This document shows, in pieces, positions 11,581-23,443 of a DNA stretch of 64,000 nt. The notes under the pieces were generated by a model that saw nothing but the letters and a program-made list of their open reading frames with translations, had not been told where the DNA came from and searched no databases. The position numbers and the translations under genes are program-made. Each line of letters starts with the position of its first letter. Position 1 is the stretch's first letter. Source of the DNA: Buddleja alternifolia (lineage: Eukaryota; Streptophyta; Magnoliopsida; Lamiales; Scrophulariaceae); assembly GCA_019426215.1 (NCBI GenBank), contig CM033394.1, positions 39,678,423-39,742,422 on the forward strand, in the 5' to 3' direction.

Positions 11581-12864
11581 TGGTGTGTAATTTCCAAGCA
11601 AGTATAATAGATCGCACAAGTTGTAATAATGGATGTAAGTTCGAATATCATTCTCACAGGGACTAATTATCTAATTACTGAAAAGTTAATATTCTTATTC
11701 TAAGTTAAACCAAATGAAAATTGATGATGATTTTTAAACTAAAATTCTAACACTAATTACTACCACGCACACTAGAAATTAACGATTTTAATCAAAGGCT
11801 AGAAAGATAACCAAGACAATGATCCAACTAAATTATGCAAGTTAATTATGAATTCCGTTTAAATCAATTATTAGATAGGTTATGCAAAGGCGAAATTTCC
11901 TAAAGTACTTACTACCCAATCTCTCGGTGTAGCGATTCTACCCCTTTCAATAATCAACTATATCTCTATATGAAGATTTAATTAAAAGGAATGCATTAAA
12001 AGACACTTAAAAATTCCTCGTTAAAACGAAAAGCCACACAAAGGAATCGATTCTATCTCTAGCCAATTCTACAATATGGTTTTTGTAATTCTAGATGCTT
12101 CCTTAATCTATTATCTCTCAATATCTAGACTCGGCATTTAATCAAACAATTGGCGATCAAGTACTTGTGGGCATTAAGAACGAGTTACAAAAAACATCGC
12201 ATAAACCCAAATTAATCGATTAAAAACAATATTCAAACATAATAAGCATAAATTCAGCCTTCACATGGCCTCGGTCTATAAAAGTTTAGCTTATAAATAC
12301 GAATTTAAAAGAGTGCAAACAAATTCCTAAAGACATGGTTTTCAATCCAATCTAAAAGAAAACATAAACCACCCAAAGAAACCGTATGTTTGTTGGTGTA
12401 GATCTTGAATCCGTCTTCGTGTAGGAAAATCTTCGATCTTTCCGTGTATTTTCTTCTCCCAAGAGCCTCTTTTCTTCAAAGGATGTTTTTCTAGAGTGTT
12501 TGGAGTTGTAAAAAGTGATAAGTCCCCAAAATTTGACCTAAAATCAGTGTTTTAAAGAGTCAATCCGCGACCCTGGCGCTGTGGCACCAAATCTAGTGTT
12601 GTGGCGCCATGTTGAAATTTGGTTCTGCAAGGGTGGCATCGTGGCGCCGAATCTAGCGTTGTGGCACCACTTTGACAACTTTTTCATTCTTTTTTTTCAT
12701 CTTTTTTGACTTCGTTTTCAATTCTTTTTCACTTTGATCACCATTTGTTCCCTACAACACAAAATATTTGCAATTATATGAAATATGTAGGACAAAATGG
12801 ATTGAAACTTACTAAAGATTAGATAAATACGGGCATAAAATGCAATGTAATTATGAACTTATCA
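11581..12864 (-). repeat. 3' LTR of the Athila-type element
   Basis: Reads TGGTGTGTAATTTCC at its left and ends ACTTATCA on plus, giving TG...CA ends. It contains repeated GTGGCGCC/GTGGCACC motifs at about 12575-12670. Confidence 0.9.
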
Positions 12865-12878
12865 ACTACCCCCAAACT
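12865..12878 (-). other. Polypurine tract of the Athila-type element
   Basis: On the minus strand AGTTTGGGGGTAGT directly precedes the 3' LTR. It primes plus-strand DNA synthesis. Confidence 0.8.
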
Positions 12879-14721
12879 AATCTTTGATCGTCCTCGATCA
12901 ATAAGTGAAGAACACACATAAACTCAAAAAATTTCAACTTAACACACACAAAGACAAAGTATTCCATCTTAGAATAGGATCATGAAGAATCACACAATAA
13001 GTAGGATTCTGCTTGAGCGGCCTTTTCTCTCTAAAGGGAGACAAGGTAGTTCGGTAAGCCTCGGGTCATAATCTAGGATGACCGAAGCATTAGCCCTGTC
13101 TCTATAGCATTAAAAACTTGCCAACCTCAATAAATTTTCAATATCGCAAGGCACAATATGCGATGACCACAATCAAAAGGACTTCTTGGCTTGTAACATA
13201 AGGCTCAGTAATGGCTTGGACGAGATAATATGGATAAAGTGACTAAAATTAATAGAGCCTAAAACTCAAGTCATAAAGCTATATTCACTCCTCAATATAA
13301 AGCAGATCCAAACATCACACCATTTATCTCATTTATTTCTCTTTTTCGAACTCACAACGCCCAAAAATCTATTTTTCTCTCGTGTTGTACTACAGTTCCA
13401 AAACCATTCGATTAGCATTCATTCATAATCATAGCCTAGTCGAGAACTCTTATTGGATTTTTTCTTTTTCCTTATTATTCTTTTATTTTTTTGGTATTCT
13501 CAACTATTTAGCCAACTTTTCTTTTGCTTATAAACTCCTTGTGACCACTCTAACAATAAAAAATATTCTAATCCTCAATTTCCTCAATATGAAATGAAAT
13601 CAACACCATTTCTAACTCCTTTGCACTTAAATTCCTAACAAAGTGATACCCAATACCAAAGCCAAAAGACACAAAGTTCTAAGCTCTCTTAATTGGGCAA
13701 TATACATTGTTTTTCTTTTAGGTTAGAGGGTAGTTGATGTGGTTTATGAAAGAAAAACGAATGGTGGTTTTAGTATGCTTAGCACACTCCATTCTTATCA
13801 ATTAAGCTCAAAATAAGGTCTAGAGATTATGTAATATAGTGCAGACTAATGTTAAGGCTGAAGAAAAATGAAAGATGGCCTAAATCATCTTGTGGCTTTG
13901 CAATATCAGTACAACCCTCAAAATTAACAAAATTAAAGGTTCAATATATTAAGTCCTCAAAAATTCACATAAGCAAGTCTAAAAAGGATATCAAGACCCA
14001 TGGTAAAAATATGTTGATCATTGACAAGGGATTTTGACTTAAGTCTACTAGAGGTAGGAAATAATTTAAGCTCTAAGTAAAGATGCAATCATTCATGAAA
14101 CACATTCAACAGCGTCCTACTTGCAAAGGTGTGTATAAATCGAAAAAATTTGAGCAAAAATGCAAATAGGACATGTTTAACATAACATGGAGCCCTCCCC
14201 CAAACTCATTTAGCACATGGTCCCCATTATGCACTGATAAAGACTAGAACAAAAGGGATTACGAAACTTCCCTGATTGGTTATGTATAGAGAATGGGGGT
14301 ACAGTCGGGATCCTCGATACCGCATTAAACAATCTCCAAACTTAGCAGTGACCTATGGAAGGAAGAAAATAGACAGATCATCAACGATGATACGAACTAG
14401 ACTCAAATAAATAAAAGGAAAAAACAAAGCAACCTAGCATCTAAGGAAAAACAAAGCCTCTAAAAGCTTGGGTTGCCTCCTAAGAAGCGCTTGTTTAAAG
14501 TCATTAGTTTGACTTTCTTTTCAATGCTCATGGTGGATCATAGGAGCAATGATGTCTAAATGTTGGTTGGTGCTCCACCCAAAAACCCTCTTATGCTTTT
14601 TCCATCTCCACAAAAGCTCTTTCCTCTCCCATTTAGTTGGTTGCTTGTCAATTGAGGGTTTTGGATGTGGTGATGGTGGCTTTTCCAACAAGCTCACAAC
14701 TACATCCCTCAAGCTCTCACT

Positions 14722-15660
14722 CTATAACTCCGTGATAGTCGCTAGGTCTTTAGATGTATCATCATGAAAATACTCAAAAATCAAAGAGTCACAAGCATCT
14801 ATTCGAAAACAAGTTTGATCATTAGAAGGATATTTCATAGCTCTAAAAATATTAAATATCACTTGCTCATCATTAACTCTAAGAATGAGCTCCCATTTTT
14901 GTACATCAATTAAAGCTCTACCAGTAGCTAAGAAAGGTCGGCCTAAAATAAGGGGAACTTCGTTGTCTTCCTCCATATCAAGAACTATGAAGTCAGTTGG
15001 GAGTATGAACTTATCAACTTTAACTAACACATCTTTCACGATACCTCTCGGGTATTTAATGGATCTATCAGCTAATTGAGGGGACACAGTAGTGGATTTC
15101 ACTACACCTAGGCCTAGCTTTTTAAATACAGAATATGGCATTCGAGTAATGCTAGCACCTAGGTCACATAACACCTTATCAAAATTAGAACTACCAATAA
15201 TACAAGGGGTGGAAAAATTCCCTAGATCCTTAAGCTTCGGTGGTAGCTTATTTTGTAAGATGACTGAGCATTCCTGGGTGAGGTTAACTGTCTCAAACTC
15301 CTCTAATTTTCTCTTGTTAGATAGAATATCCTTCAAAAACATAGCATAATTAGGCATCTGAGCTATCGCATCAGCAAATGGAATGTTAATATGCAAGTTT
15401 TTAAACATTTCAATAAACTTGGAAAATTGCATGTTTAACTCTCTTTGCTTAGCTCTACGAGGGAAGGGAAGAGAGTTCAAATCAATTGGTTTAGAAGGAA
15501 ACTCACCTTGCTTACCTCGTTTACCATTGTTGGATGAGGAATCGGCTTTTGTGCTCTGAGTAATAGTAGATTGGATGTGATCATCTTTAGCCTGCTCATC
15601 AGATGGACTCAGTATCGGTGTCTTATTATCCATAAGGATGCTTGAGTGTGGATCCTCCAA
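14722..15660 (-). pseudogene. Athila-type retropepsin (protease) region
   Basis: The open frame of 312 residues carries the aspartic-protease signature CDLGAS (plus-strand complement near 15149-15175) and the flap-side motif ILGRPFLAT. The Asp replaces the usual DTGA with DLGA, as is normal in Athila. The frame is shifted relative to gag around 15640. After its stop the frame continues as 14521-14712 in the proline-rich linker that normally precedes reverse transcriptase, and then coding capacity ends. Confidence 0.8.
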
Positions 15661-17053
15661 TTGCTTTTCCTCTAAGATTTATTCCCTTCACTTCTCTTAG
15701 GTTCTTCTCTGTATCATTAGGCAATGCTCCTTGTTTTCGTGCTGAAAGAAGGTTGGCAAGTTGACTCATCTGAGTCTCTAAATTTTGAATACACGCATCC
15801 TGATTTGCCATCCTTGTCTCAACACTAGCTATAAACTTAGCCATCATCTCTTCTAAAGCAAATTTATTTTTCGGAGGCTGATGAAATCCAGGGGGTGGAG
15901 GTCTCAATGTATTGGAATTGTTGCTCTAGGAAAAATTTGGGTGGTTCCTGCATCCTGGATTAAATGTAGGGGCAAATGGGTTGTTCTATCAGCTGATATT
16001 TTCCACAAAATTCACAGGTTCACCCAGACTTAGTTGGGCAAATGGATTTCCATATTGATACTCAATACTATGGTGACCTCCTCCACATAATTCACAAATT
16101 GTCTACACTTGTATAGCAGAGACGGTCTTAGAATCTGTCTTTTTGTTTAAAGTCTGAATCTGTGCTGACAATGCCGTGAACATGTCGACCTCGTGTACAC
16201 CTGCCGATTTCTTTGCTAGCAGCCTCTCAGTTGGCCACTGATAATTATTGGAATCCATCTCTTCTAACATTTCCATTGCTGCTTCTGGTGTCTTACTCAT
16301 GATCGTTCCTCTGGCTGTTGCACCTATCATTGAACGAGTCATGGTCATAAGACCTTGGTAGAATGTCTGGATTTGCAGCCAAATTGGAAGACCGTGATGT
16401 GGACACTTCCTCAGTGAGTCCTTGAATTTTTCCCATGCTTCATTGAAAGATTCACCATCAATTTGTCCAAAGTTGGTGATCTCATTTCTCAGTCTGGCTA
16501 TCTTGCCTGGAGGAAAAAATTCACTCAAGAACTAATGTCTTATTTGTTCCTAAGTTGTAATTGAGCCAATTGGGAGAGAGTTGAACCAAGCTTTCACCTT
16601 GTCCTTGAGAGAAAATGGAAATAGTCTGAGGCAAATAGCATCATCAGAGGCTCCATTGTGTTTGAAAGTATCACATATTTCCAAGAAGTTGGCAATATGT
16701 GAGTAGGGATCATCACTCGGCAACCTATAGAACTGAACCATCTGTTGTATCATTTGGATCACTACTGGCTTGATCTCAAAAGTGTTGGCCTGGATGGGTG
16801 GCTTAGTGATGCTAGTTGGTGCTCCATTAAGTATGTGTACTGCATAATCTCTCATGGCTATTGGTGGATTAGCTGCAACTTCTGCACCTTGAACATTATT
16901 ATTTCCTTGATTGTCCATTATTTTTTCCTGTTGAAATTTTGCTTTTTGTTCTCTTCTTCTTCTATTAAACGTGCGTTCTATTTTAGGATCAAATTCTTCG
17001 AGTGCTTCGTAACCAGTACGGGGCATGCAACTCGACAAATACCTCGAAATCAA
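15626..17053 (-). pseudogene. Athila-type gag, broken by stops
   Basis: Gag forms the retroelement particle. Pieces 16550-17053 and 16103-16528 together show the retrotransposon gag domain (DPYSHIANFLEICDTF, LFPFSLKDKVKAWF, FFPPGKIARLRNEI), then a degenerate CCHC knuckle near 16070-16100 whose last Cys is lost, and the GFHQPPKNKF region at 15626-15907. Two in-frame TAG codons interrupt it between 16528 and 16553, and further breaks follow. Confidence 0.85.
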
Positions 17054-17127
17054 GAAAAAAATTAAACGAGAAAATGGTTTAATCTAAAAATAAGTAATTG
17101 AATTTCAAGATTAAATAAAAATTAGTC

Positions 17128-17143
17128 CCTGGCAACGGCGCCA
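17128..17143 (-). other. Primer-binding site, tRNA-Asp type
   Basis: On the minus strand TGGCGCCGTTGCCAGG lies six bases inside the 5' LTR. It matches the known Athila-type site (TGGCGCCGTTGCCGG), complementary to the 3' end of tRNA-Asp, with one mismatch. Confidence 0.8.
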
Positions 17144-17149
17144 AAAACT

Positions 17150-18428
17150 TGATGCATAATTTCCTAGCAAGTATACTAGATCGCACAAGTAGTAATAATG
17201 GATGTAGGTCTGAATATCATTCCCACAGGGACTAATTATCTAATTACTGCAAAGTTAATATACTTATTCTAAGTTAAACTAAATGAAAATTGTTGATGAT
17301 TTTAAACTAAAATTCTAACACTAATTACTACCAAGCACACTAGAAATTAACGATTTTAATTAAAGGCTAGAAAGATAACCAAGACAATGATCCAATCAAA
17401 TTATGCAAATTAATTAAGAATTCCGTTTAAATCAATTATTAGATAGGTTATGCAGAGGCAAAATTTCCGAATGTACTTACCACCCAATCTCTCGATGTAG
17501 CAATTCTACCCCTTTCAACAATCAACTATATCTCTATATGAAGATTTAATTAAAAGAAATGCATTAAAAACACTTAGAAATTCCTCGTTAAAACGAAAAG
17601 CCACACAAAGGAATCGATTCTATCTCTAGTCAATTCTACGATATGGTTTTTGTAATTCTAGATGCTTCCCTAATCTATTATCTCTCAATATCTAGACTGG
17701 GCATTTAATCAAACAATTGGTGATCAAGCAATTGTAGGCATTAAGAACGAATTACAAAAACATTGCATAAACCCAAATGAACCAATTAAAAACAATATTC
17801 AAACATAACAAGCATAAATTCAGTCTTCACATGGCCTCAGTCTATAAAAGTTTAGCTCATAAATACTAATTTAAAAGAGTGCAAACAAATTCCTAAAGAC
17901 ATGATTTTTAATCCAATCTAAAAGAAAACATAAAACACCCGAAGAAACAGTATGTTTGTTGGTATAGATCTTGAATCCGTCTTGGTATAGGCGAATCTTC
18001 AATCTCCCTGTGTATTTTCTTCTCCCAAGAGCCTCTTTTCTTCAAAGGATGTTTTTCTAAAGTGTTTGGAGTTGTAAACAGTGAGAAGTCCCCAAAATTT
18101 GACGTAAAATCCGTGTTTTAAAGAGTCAGTCCGCGACCCTAGCACTATGGCACCAAATCTGGTGTTGTGGCGCCATGTTGAAATTTAGTTTTACAGGGGT
18201 GACGCCGTGGCACCGAATCTGACACTGTGGCGTCACTTTGACAACTTTTTCATTCTTTTTTTTTCATCTCTTTTAACTTCGTTTTCAATTCTTTTTCACT
18301 TTGATCACCATTTGTTCCCTACAACACAAAATATATGCTATTATATGAAATATGTAGGACAAAATAAATTGAAATTTACTCAAGATTAGATGAATACGGG
18401 CATAAAACGGAATGTAATTATGTTATCA
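17150..18428 (-). repeat. 5' LTR of the Athila-type element
   Basis: Homologous along its length to 11581-12864, with many substitutions and small gaps. It begins TGATGCATAATTTCC on plus and ends GTTATCA. Confidence 0.9.
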
Positions 18429-18433
18429 GGAGG

Positions 18434-19330
18434 TAAATGGAGTAAGGTATAAAATCACATACGAGAATATCCTGATAATTTGTTTTGCTTGCGGAAGAGT
18501 ATGGCATAGGAACTCTGAATGCCCTGCATCGGCGGTAGCAACTTATTCAGCGACGAATAATATTGATGGCCCATCGGGGATGGAAGTGGGAGACAAGGAG
18601 GCCAACCTAGAGGATAATGTTCAGGGGGAACCGTACGGAGCATGGCTCTAGGTGGCAAAACCGACTAGAAGACAAAACCTAAGTATAAAACAAAAGTAGA
18701 GGCTTTAGATAAAAGAACGTCTATAAATTCATTTAATGCCCTTGCTTCAAGAAAAGGACATGCGGCTGACAAAGCTACCACCTCGAGTGCAGACGGGTTT
18801 GAGACGTCACTTTCGAAGACTAGGGTTAAGCCTCGCAAAAACCCTAAGAAAAGACTTCTATATGCTAAAACCCACACCCCTTCAGGTCAATCTAAGACCT
18901 CGGGCCCATCAAAAGTTAACTTTTCTACTTTTGAGGAAAAGATGAAAGACACATCCCCTGTCTTTAAGCTAAACGAGGATTCGGGATTTGACAGAGCTGA
19001 TGAGCCATCAGTATATCCCCAGTCTAGCTTGTCCATTTCTGGCCCCAAACTCAAGCAACTCTCTAGGTCTTTCCTTTTTTCTTTACTTGTACCTCTCCCT
19101 TCTCAAACATCTCTCCACATCCATGGAAAATTGGACGCCGGAGGATTCAACGGATTTCCATCGACATATTTTTCTGAGAACGGGACCGCTGGTAGTTCAC
19201 TACTAAAGAATGAGGAGTCCGCATTATTTCACGGGGATAGCCATCCTAATGCGATGCGTGAGGATAACCACGATATCACCTCTGTTTTAGCAAGTCGAGG
19301 CTCGAGCGACCTACCAAAACCCTTTGACTG
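18434..19330 (+). pseudogene. LINE ORF1, zinc-knuckle and C-terminal part
   Basis: Directly after GGAGG the frame reads VNGVRYKITYEN and then a CCHC knuckle, CFACGRVWHRNSEC, followed by YGAWL and a basic stretch, the standard end of LINE ORF1 proteins. Stops and frame changes break it; 18942-19331 is the longest open part. Near 19320 it joins the ORF2 C-terminus directly. Confidence 0.75.
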
Positions 19331-19649
19331 AGGATAGGCAGGTTTGGTGCGGGAGTAGTAACAAAATTTTCACAAACAAGTCTGCCTACCGTATGCTGGT
19401 GGATGAAAGCTTGACTGATATGCATGAGAATGGTGATCGTAGGAAGTGGAGTTGGATATGGAAGGACAAGATTCCACAAAAGAATAAATTCTTCTTTTGG
19501 ATATTTCAACATGATGGACTCATGACCACCGCAGCGAGATACAACCGACATATTGCCACTTCAAGTCTTGCCCAAGATGTAATCTTAAGCCCGAAACCCC
19601 TATACACGCGACCCGGGACTGTAAATTTGCCCGCAATTTATGGTAATTC
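19331..19649 (+). pseudogene. LINE ORF2 fragment: reverse-transcriptase zinc-binding domain
   Basis: Frame 19324-19821 shows the zf-RVT pattern: VWCGSSNKIFTNKSAY, then WSWIWKDKIPQKNKFFFW and TTAARYNRH. The following Cys-Cys-His-Cys part (RCNLKPETPIHATRDC) is in a shifted frame at about 19575-19630. It stops at the Copia insertion after AATTC (19645-19649). Confidence 0.8.
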
Positions 19650-21555
19650 TGTTGGGATCTCGGTACGAACCCCCCAGGGACTCCAACGCAGCGGAAGGTA
19701 TAGATTTAAAAATAAAGTGGCATCCCCGAAATTAGGGCTAGGTCGACATGGTACCATCAGATTCAAAAAACTATCCAAGAGGAAGTTTTCTCTTGTTTAC
19801 CTCTTGAAGACCAAAAATTAGCAACGTCTTTTTAAACCACTCCCTGCTACACCTCTTCAGATGGATTTGCACTAGTGCCCCAAGTGTTGTGCCTCTAAGT
19901 TTATCCACACCTTAGCTCGTACCCTCGATTATCTCCACCAGTGCTAGCAAGGAGAATATCGAATCTTGGATTATGAAATGGGTAGGAATATATCTTAGTG
20001 TTCTTCGTACTCAACACATGAGTTGGAAGAATTTATTTGTGAAAGAGGTGGAAGAGATGGAGAGAAAGTATTGAAACTTTAAACCTTGTTTTTATCTTAT
20101 GAAAAACTCTTGAGAGAAACTTAATTGACTAAAACTTCTTTCGAATAACAACACACACACACACACACATATATATATAGGGTACACGCCCCACACACAC
20201 ATACACACATAGTGTATATATATATATATGTATTATATATATACATACACACATAGACTTGGTGAGCAAGATAAATCTTCCACCAAATCTATACACATAT
20301 ATACACGCCTACATGTATAACATATATATATATATATTTTCTCTTTCATATATTAATTAATTAGACCATTAATTAATTAATTAGTCTTTTCCAATTTAAT
20401 ATTCCAATATTAAATTATAAGACTTTTATTAATTAAGACTACTTAATTAATTTATTCCTTTTCCCGATTAATTAATTCCAATTAATTAATCTCTCCATTA
20501 ATTCACAAAGAATTAACTAGTCAATAGGTACTACACTAAGTATTGTGTGTGACCCCTTAGGCTCATTAACAAGATAGCAATAAGTCCTACCATGGGCTAG
20601 ATTAATTATTCACAATAATTAAGTACGCCTTGGCTTAATGTTACCAATTAACCCAAGGCACCTATTGATCGTAGTTCGATGTCTAGCAACGTTGCCATGA
20701 CTTCCTAGATGTTAACGACAAAAATGCAAACCTCTCCAGATTTCGATCTTTGTGTGAGTTGAATCCCTTAATCTTTTTCCCGTCTAAAACTTAGGGTTTG
20801 GCGACGGTCGAAACCTTAATAGCCTCAGAAACTATGACTATGTTGGTTCAACTAATGATCTGCTCTTCTAAGCAGGGATCATCAATTCCTCTTATAAGAC
20901 AATGTTTTGGCCAGAGACTTTTTGATCATTAGTTTCACTCAACAGCATAGGAAATACCAGGTACTGATGACCTTGGATGTATCCCCTCCGACTGTCAATT
21001 GTTCCAATGTAACTACCAGACTATACCCAACATACACATCGTATGACTTTCCTGGAGTGCACATGCATATCAAACCAGAGTGGGTACTACCCTTTCCAAT
21101 GACATCTCAGATCTAAGGATTATCTCACACTACGAAAACCGAAGGACTCCAAGTTCGACAGCACCAACGTGGAATCCTTGCTGGGCCGTTCAATCCCATA
21201 CCAAAGTATAAATCTTCATGCATGTATTGGTTATACCATCCATAGACAATGGAATGCGTCAACCTCTTGGGAGAGTTACACAAACGAACAAGTCTTGACG
21301 AGGCCAGTGATATCCCACATCTCACAACCTCTATGACTTAGAACAGATTTAAAATTACGGTCTTTGAGAGCATTCCATATGTATCACGACCGCTCCCCTA
21401 ACCATATGTAATCCATGTAATCTTTATCTATACTAACACTAGTTATAATAGTAAAGAAGCATTCCGTAATAGGTTTGATATAATCTAAATGATAAGACTG
21501 ACACAGTGTTAATGTTCAAGCCAATAGATGCCTCGTTGGGCACATAACACTTTCA
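19650..21555 (-). repeat. 3' LTR of the large Copia-type element
   Basis: Begins TGTTGGGATCTCGG on plus and ends ACACTTTCA, giving TG...CA on the element strand. It contains AC/AT microsatellites at about 20148-20340. Confidence 0.9.
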
Positions 21556-21570
21556 ATCTCCCACTTGCCC
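21556..21570 (-). other. Polypurine tract of the large Copia-type element
   Basis: On the minus strand GGCAAGTGGGAGAT directly precedes the 3' LTR. Confidence 0.7.
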
Positions 21571-23325
21571 AAGAGCTTACTGTTCCCACACAGGTCCATC
21601 GTCCAGATGACTTTTTGATCACAACTACTACTCAAAGGTTTTAGTGAAAGGGGTTTGCCACGTTTCTGTCGAGTTGACTTGTTCTACTCTAAAGTCGACT
21701 CTGATCAAACAATCTCTCAGATTATTCGCTTTGCTATTAGGTATATCTAGATAGCTGGTGAGACCTTTGCTCCTTTTAAAGAGCTTACACCCTCATCGAT
21801 TATCACAGTACTTATGTACTTGATATTCGATTGGCTGAACCTCATAAGTTTACTATCTAATTACCTTTTATCACCACATTCTTATACGTGACATAAATGG
21901 TAGAGTTAGCCTCTGTCTCTTCTCAAGAGAAGTCCTCAGCCTTTGCTTTCCCATTTGGCTTAAACAAATCGTTGATCATCACTTAAGTTCATGTCTTAAG
22001 ACTAGAGCCTCTAGTTCCAATTTTCCATGTTGTTTTCCAATGAACAACACCAATCCAATCCATTGGATCATATGGGGTTTGACTATATACATGAGATGTA
22101 TTAGTCAACACCAATTTAAACTCATAGAGTTGCATCTACCTTTCGGTTATGCTTTACAGGAAGAATTACCTTTTAATTCTTCCATGTTGAGTTTAGTGAA
22201 CATGTTATCTATGCGTTCGGACTGAAAAGGATTATGGCAATGCAATGGCCCGCACATATTGCTATCTTTGTGCAATTGGGGTGCCATTCCTTTTCAAGTC
22301 CATTTTGAAAAATTGAGATGATGATCATATGTACGTTATTCATGTAACGTTACCAACATATGATACTAACAAGCCAGTTGTATACCTATTAACCTTTAGA
22401 ACTTATGTTTAGAAAATATTCCATTAGTAGATCGATCTTTGAAGCACTTACGCTGTTAGGCCGGCCTCCACTACTTGTCAAGATTTCTTGACTTTCGTCA
22501 CATCCACCGTCAGCATTTTTTGGCTCGAAGGATATGGAACTTGTGTTCATGGGTTTATAGGTTTACTAATCTATTCATTTTAACTGCCAGTGGTGTTTAT
22601 GTTTATTGAGTCCTCAGTTTTCATTACTATCCTCATTTTTTCATAAAAGAACTCTTTCATCTTGAAGGTAGGATATTATGAAACGATGCCTTTCGTTCCA
22701 AGGTGTAATGAACACGAGGATACTCGTAAACACAAGACAAGAGGATCTATTCCTCAATTGCTCCCACTATTTTCTTGACATAAGCAATACCTTTCACATC
22801 CTTGATGTGTGGTTTCCATGTCACATCTAATGCGACCATTTTAAGGTTACACTAATTATTCTATGTCTAATAGATTGATATGTTTGCCTAGGTTATTACC
22901 TTTGCAGCTAGATCAATGAATACATTTGTTGTGTGATATGAGTCAAAAGTTGTGAAGATAGCATGTCATAAGAATTAATTGCAGAACCATAAATAGTAAA
23001 ACGCATTTTAATAAAAAAAATTGAATCTCCACCCATAAACCAAGGTGGAGTAAAACATGGTTCATAACATTAATTCAAAAAACATGATAAAACATTCTTC
23101 AAAACATTGTCTCATAATTTAAAAAATGACAAATAAATAATTTCTTGTCCTTCAGTCTCAGTCGCGAAAAATGCCTCCTTGGAATCTTCAGGACTACGGC
23201 CTCATTTCTTTGTTCCTTGCTTCTTCCCACCATCTGCAATCTATTGCATAAGTGAGTACTTTAACAATGTCATAACACTCAAGAAGCACAAATAACTAAC
23301 GAGTTAACTTTACAACAAATGTACC
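21571..23325 (-). other. 3' internal region of the large Copia-type element, no pol
   Basis: About 1.75 kb between the gag zinc knuckle and the purine tract. All frames are broken and no protease, integrase or reverse-transcriptase motif was seen on either strand. Confidence 0.6.
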
Positions 23326-23443
23326 TTTAGTGCGCTCACGAGGAGGCTCAGGGCATTGATCTTTCTAGTGCCCCTTCTTCTTGTAGTTAAAACACTTCCC
23401 AATTTTCCCTTTGACTTTCTTGATACCGTCCTTTGCTTGCAGC

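Larger units (their letters stand above)
11581..18428 (-). mobile_element. Athila-type Ty3/gypsy element without reverse transcriptase or integrase
   Basis: The LTRs are 11581-12864 (3') and 17150-18428 (5'), with a perfect 5-bp duplication GGAGG at 11576-11580 and 18429-18433. A primer-binding site and a purine tract face the LTRs. The interior encodes only gag and protease on the minus strand; about 1.6 kb downstream (12879-14520) holds no reverse transcriptase, RNase H or integrase. Such an element would depend on enzymes from an intact relative. LTR copies differ at roughly 7-9 per 100 bases in the first part compared by eye, so the insertion is not recent. Confidence 0.9.
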
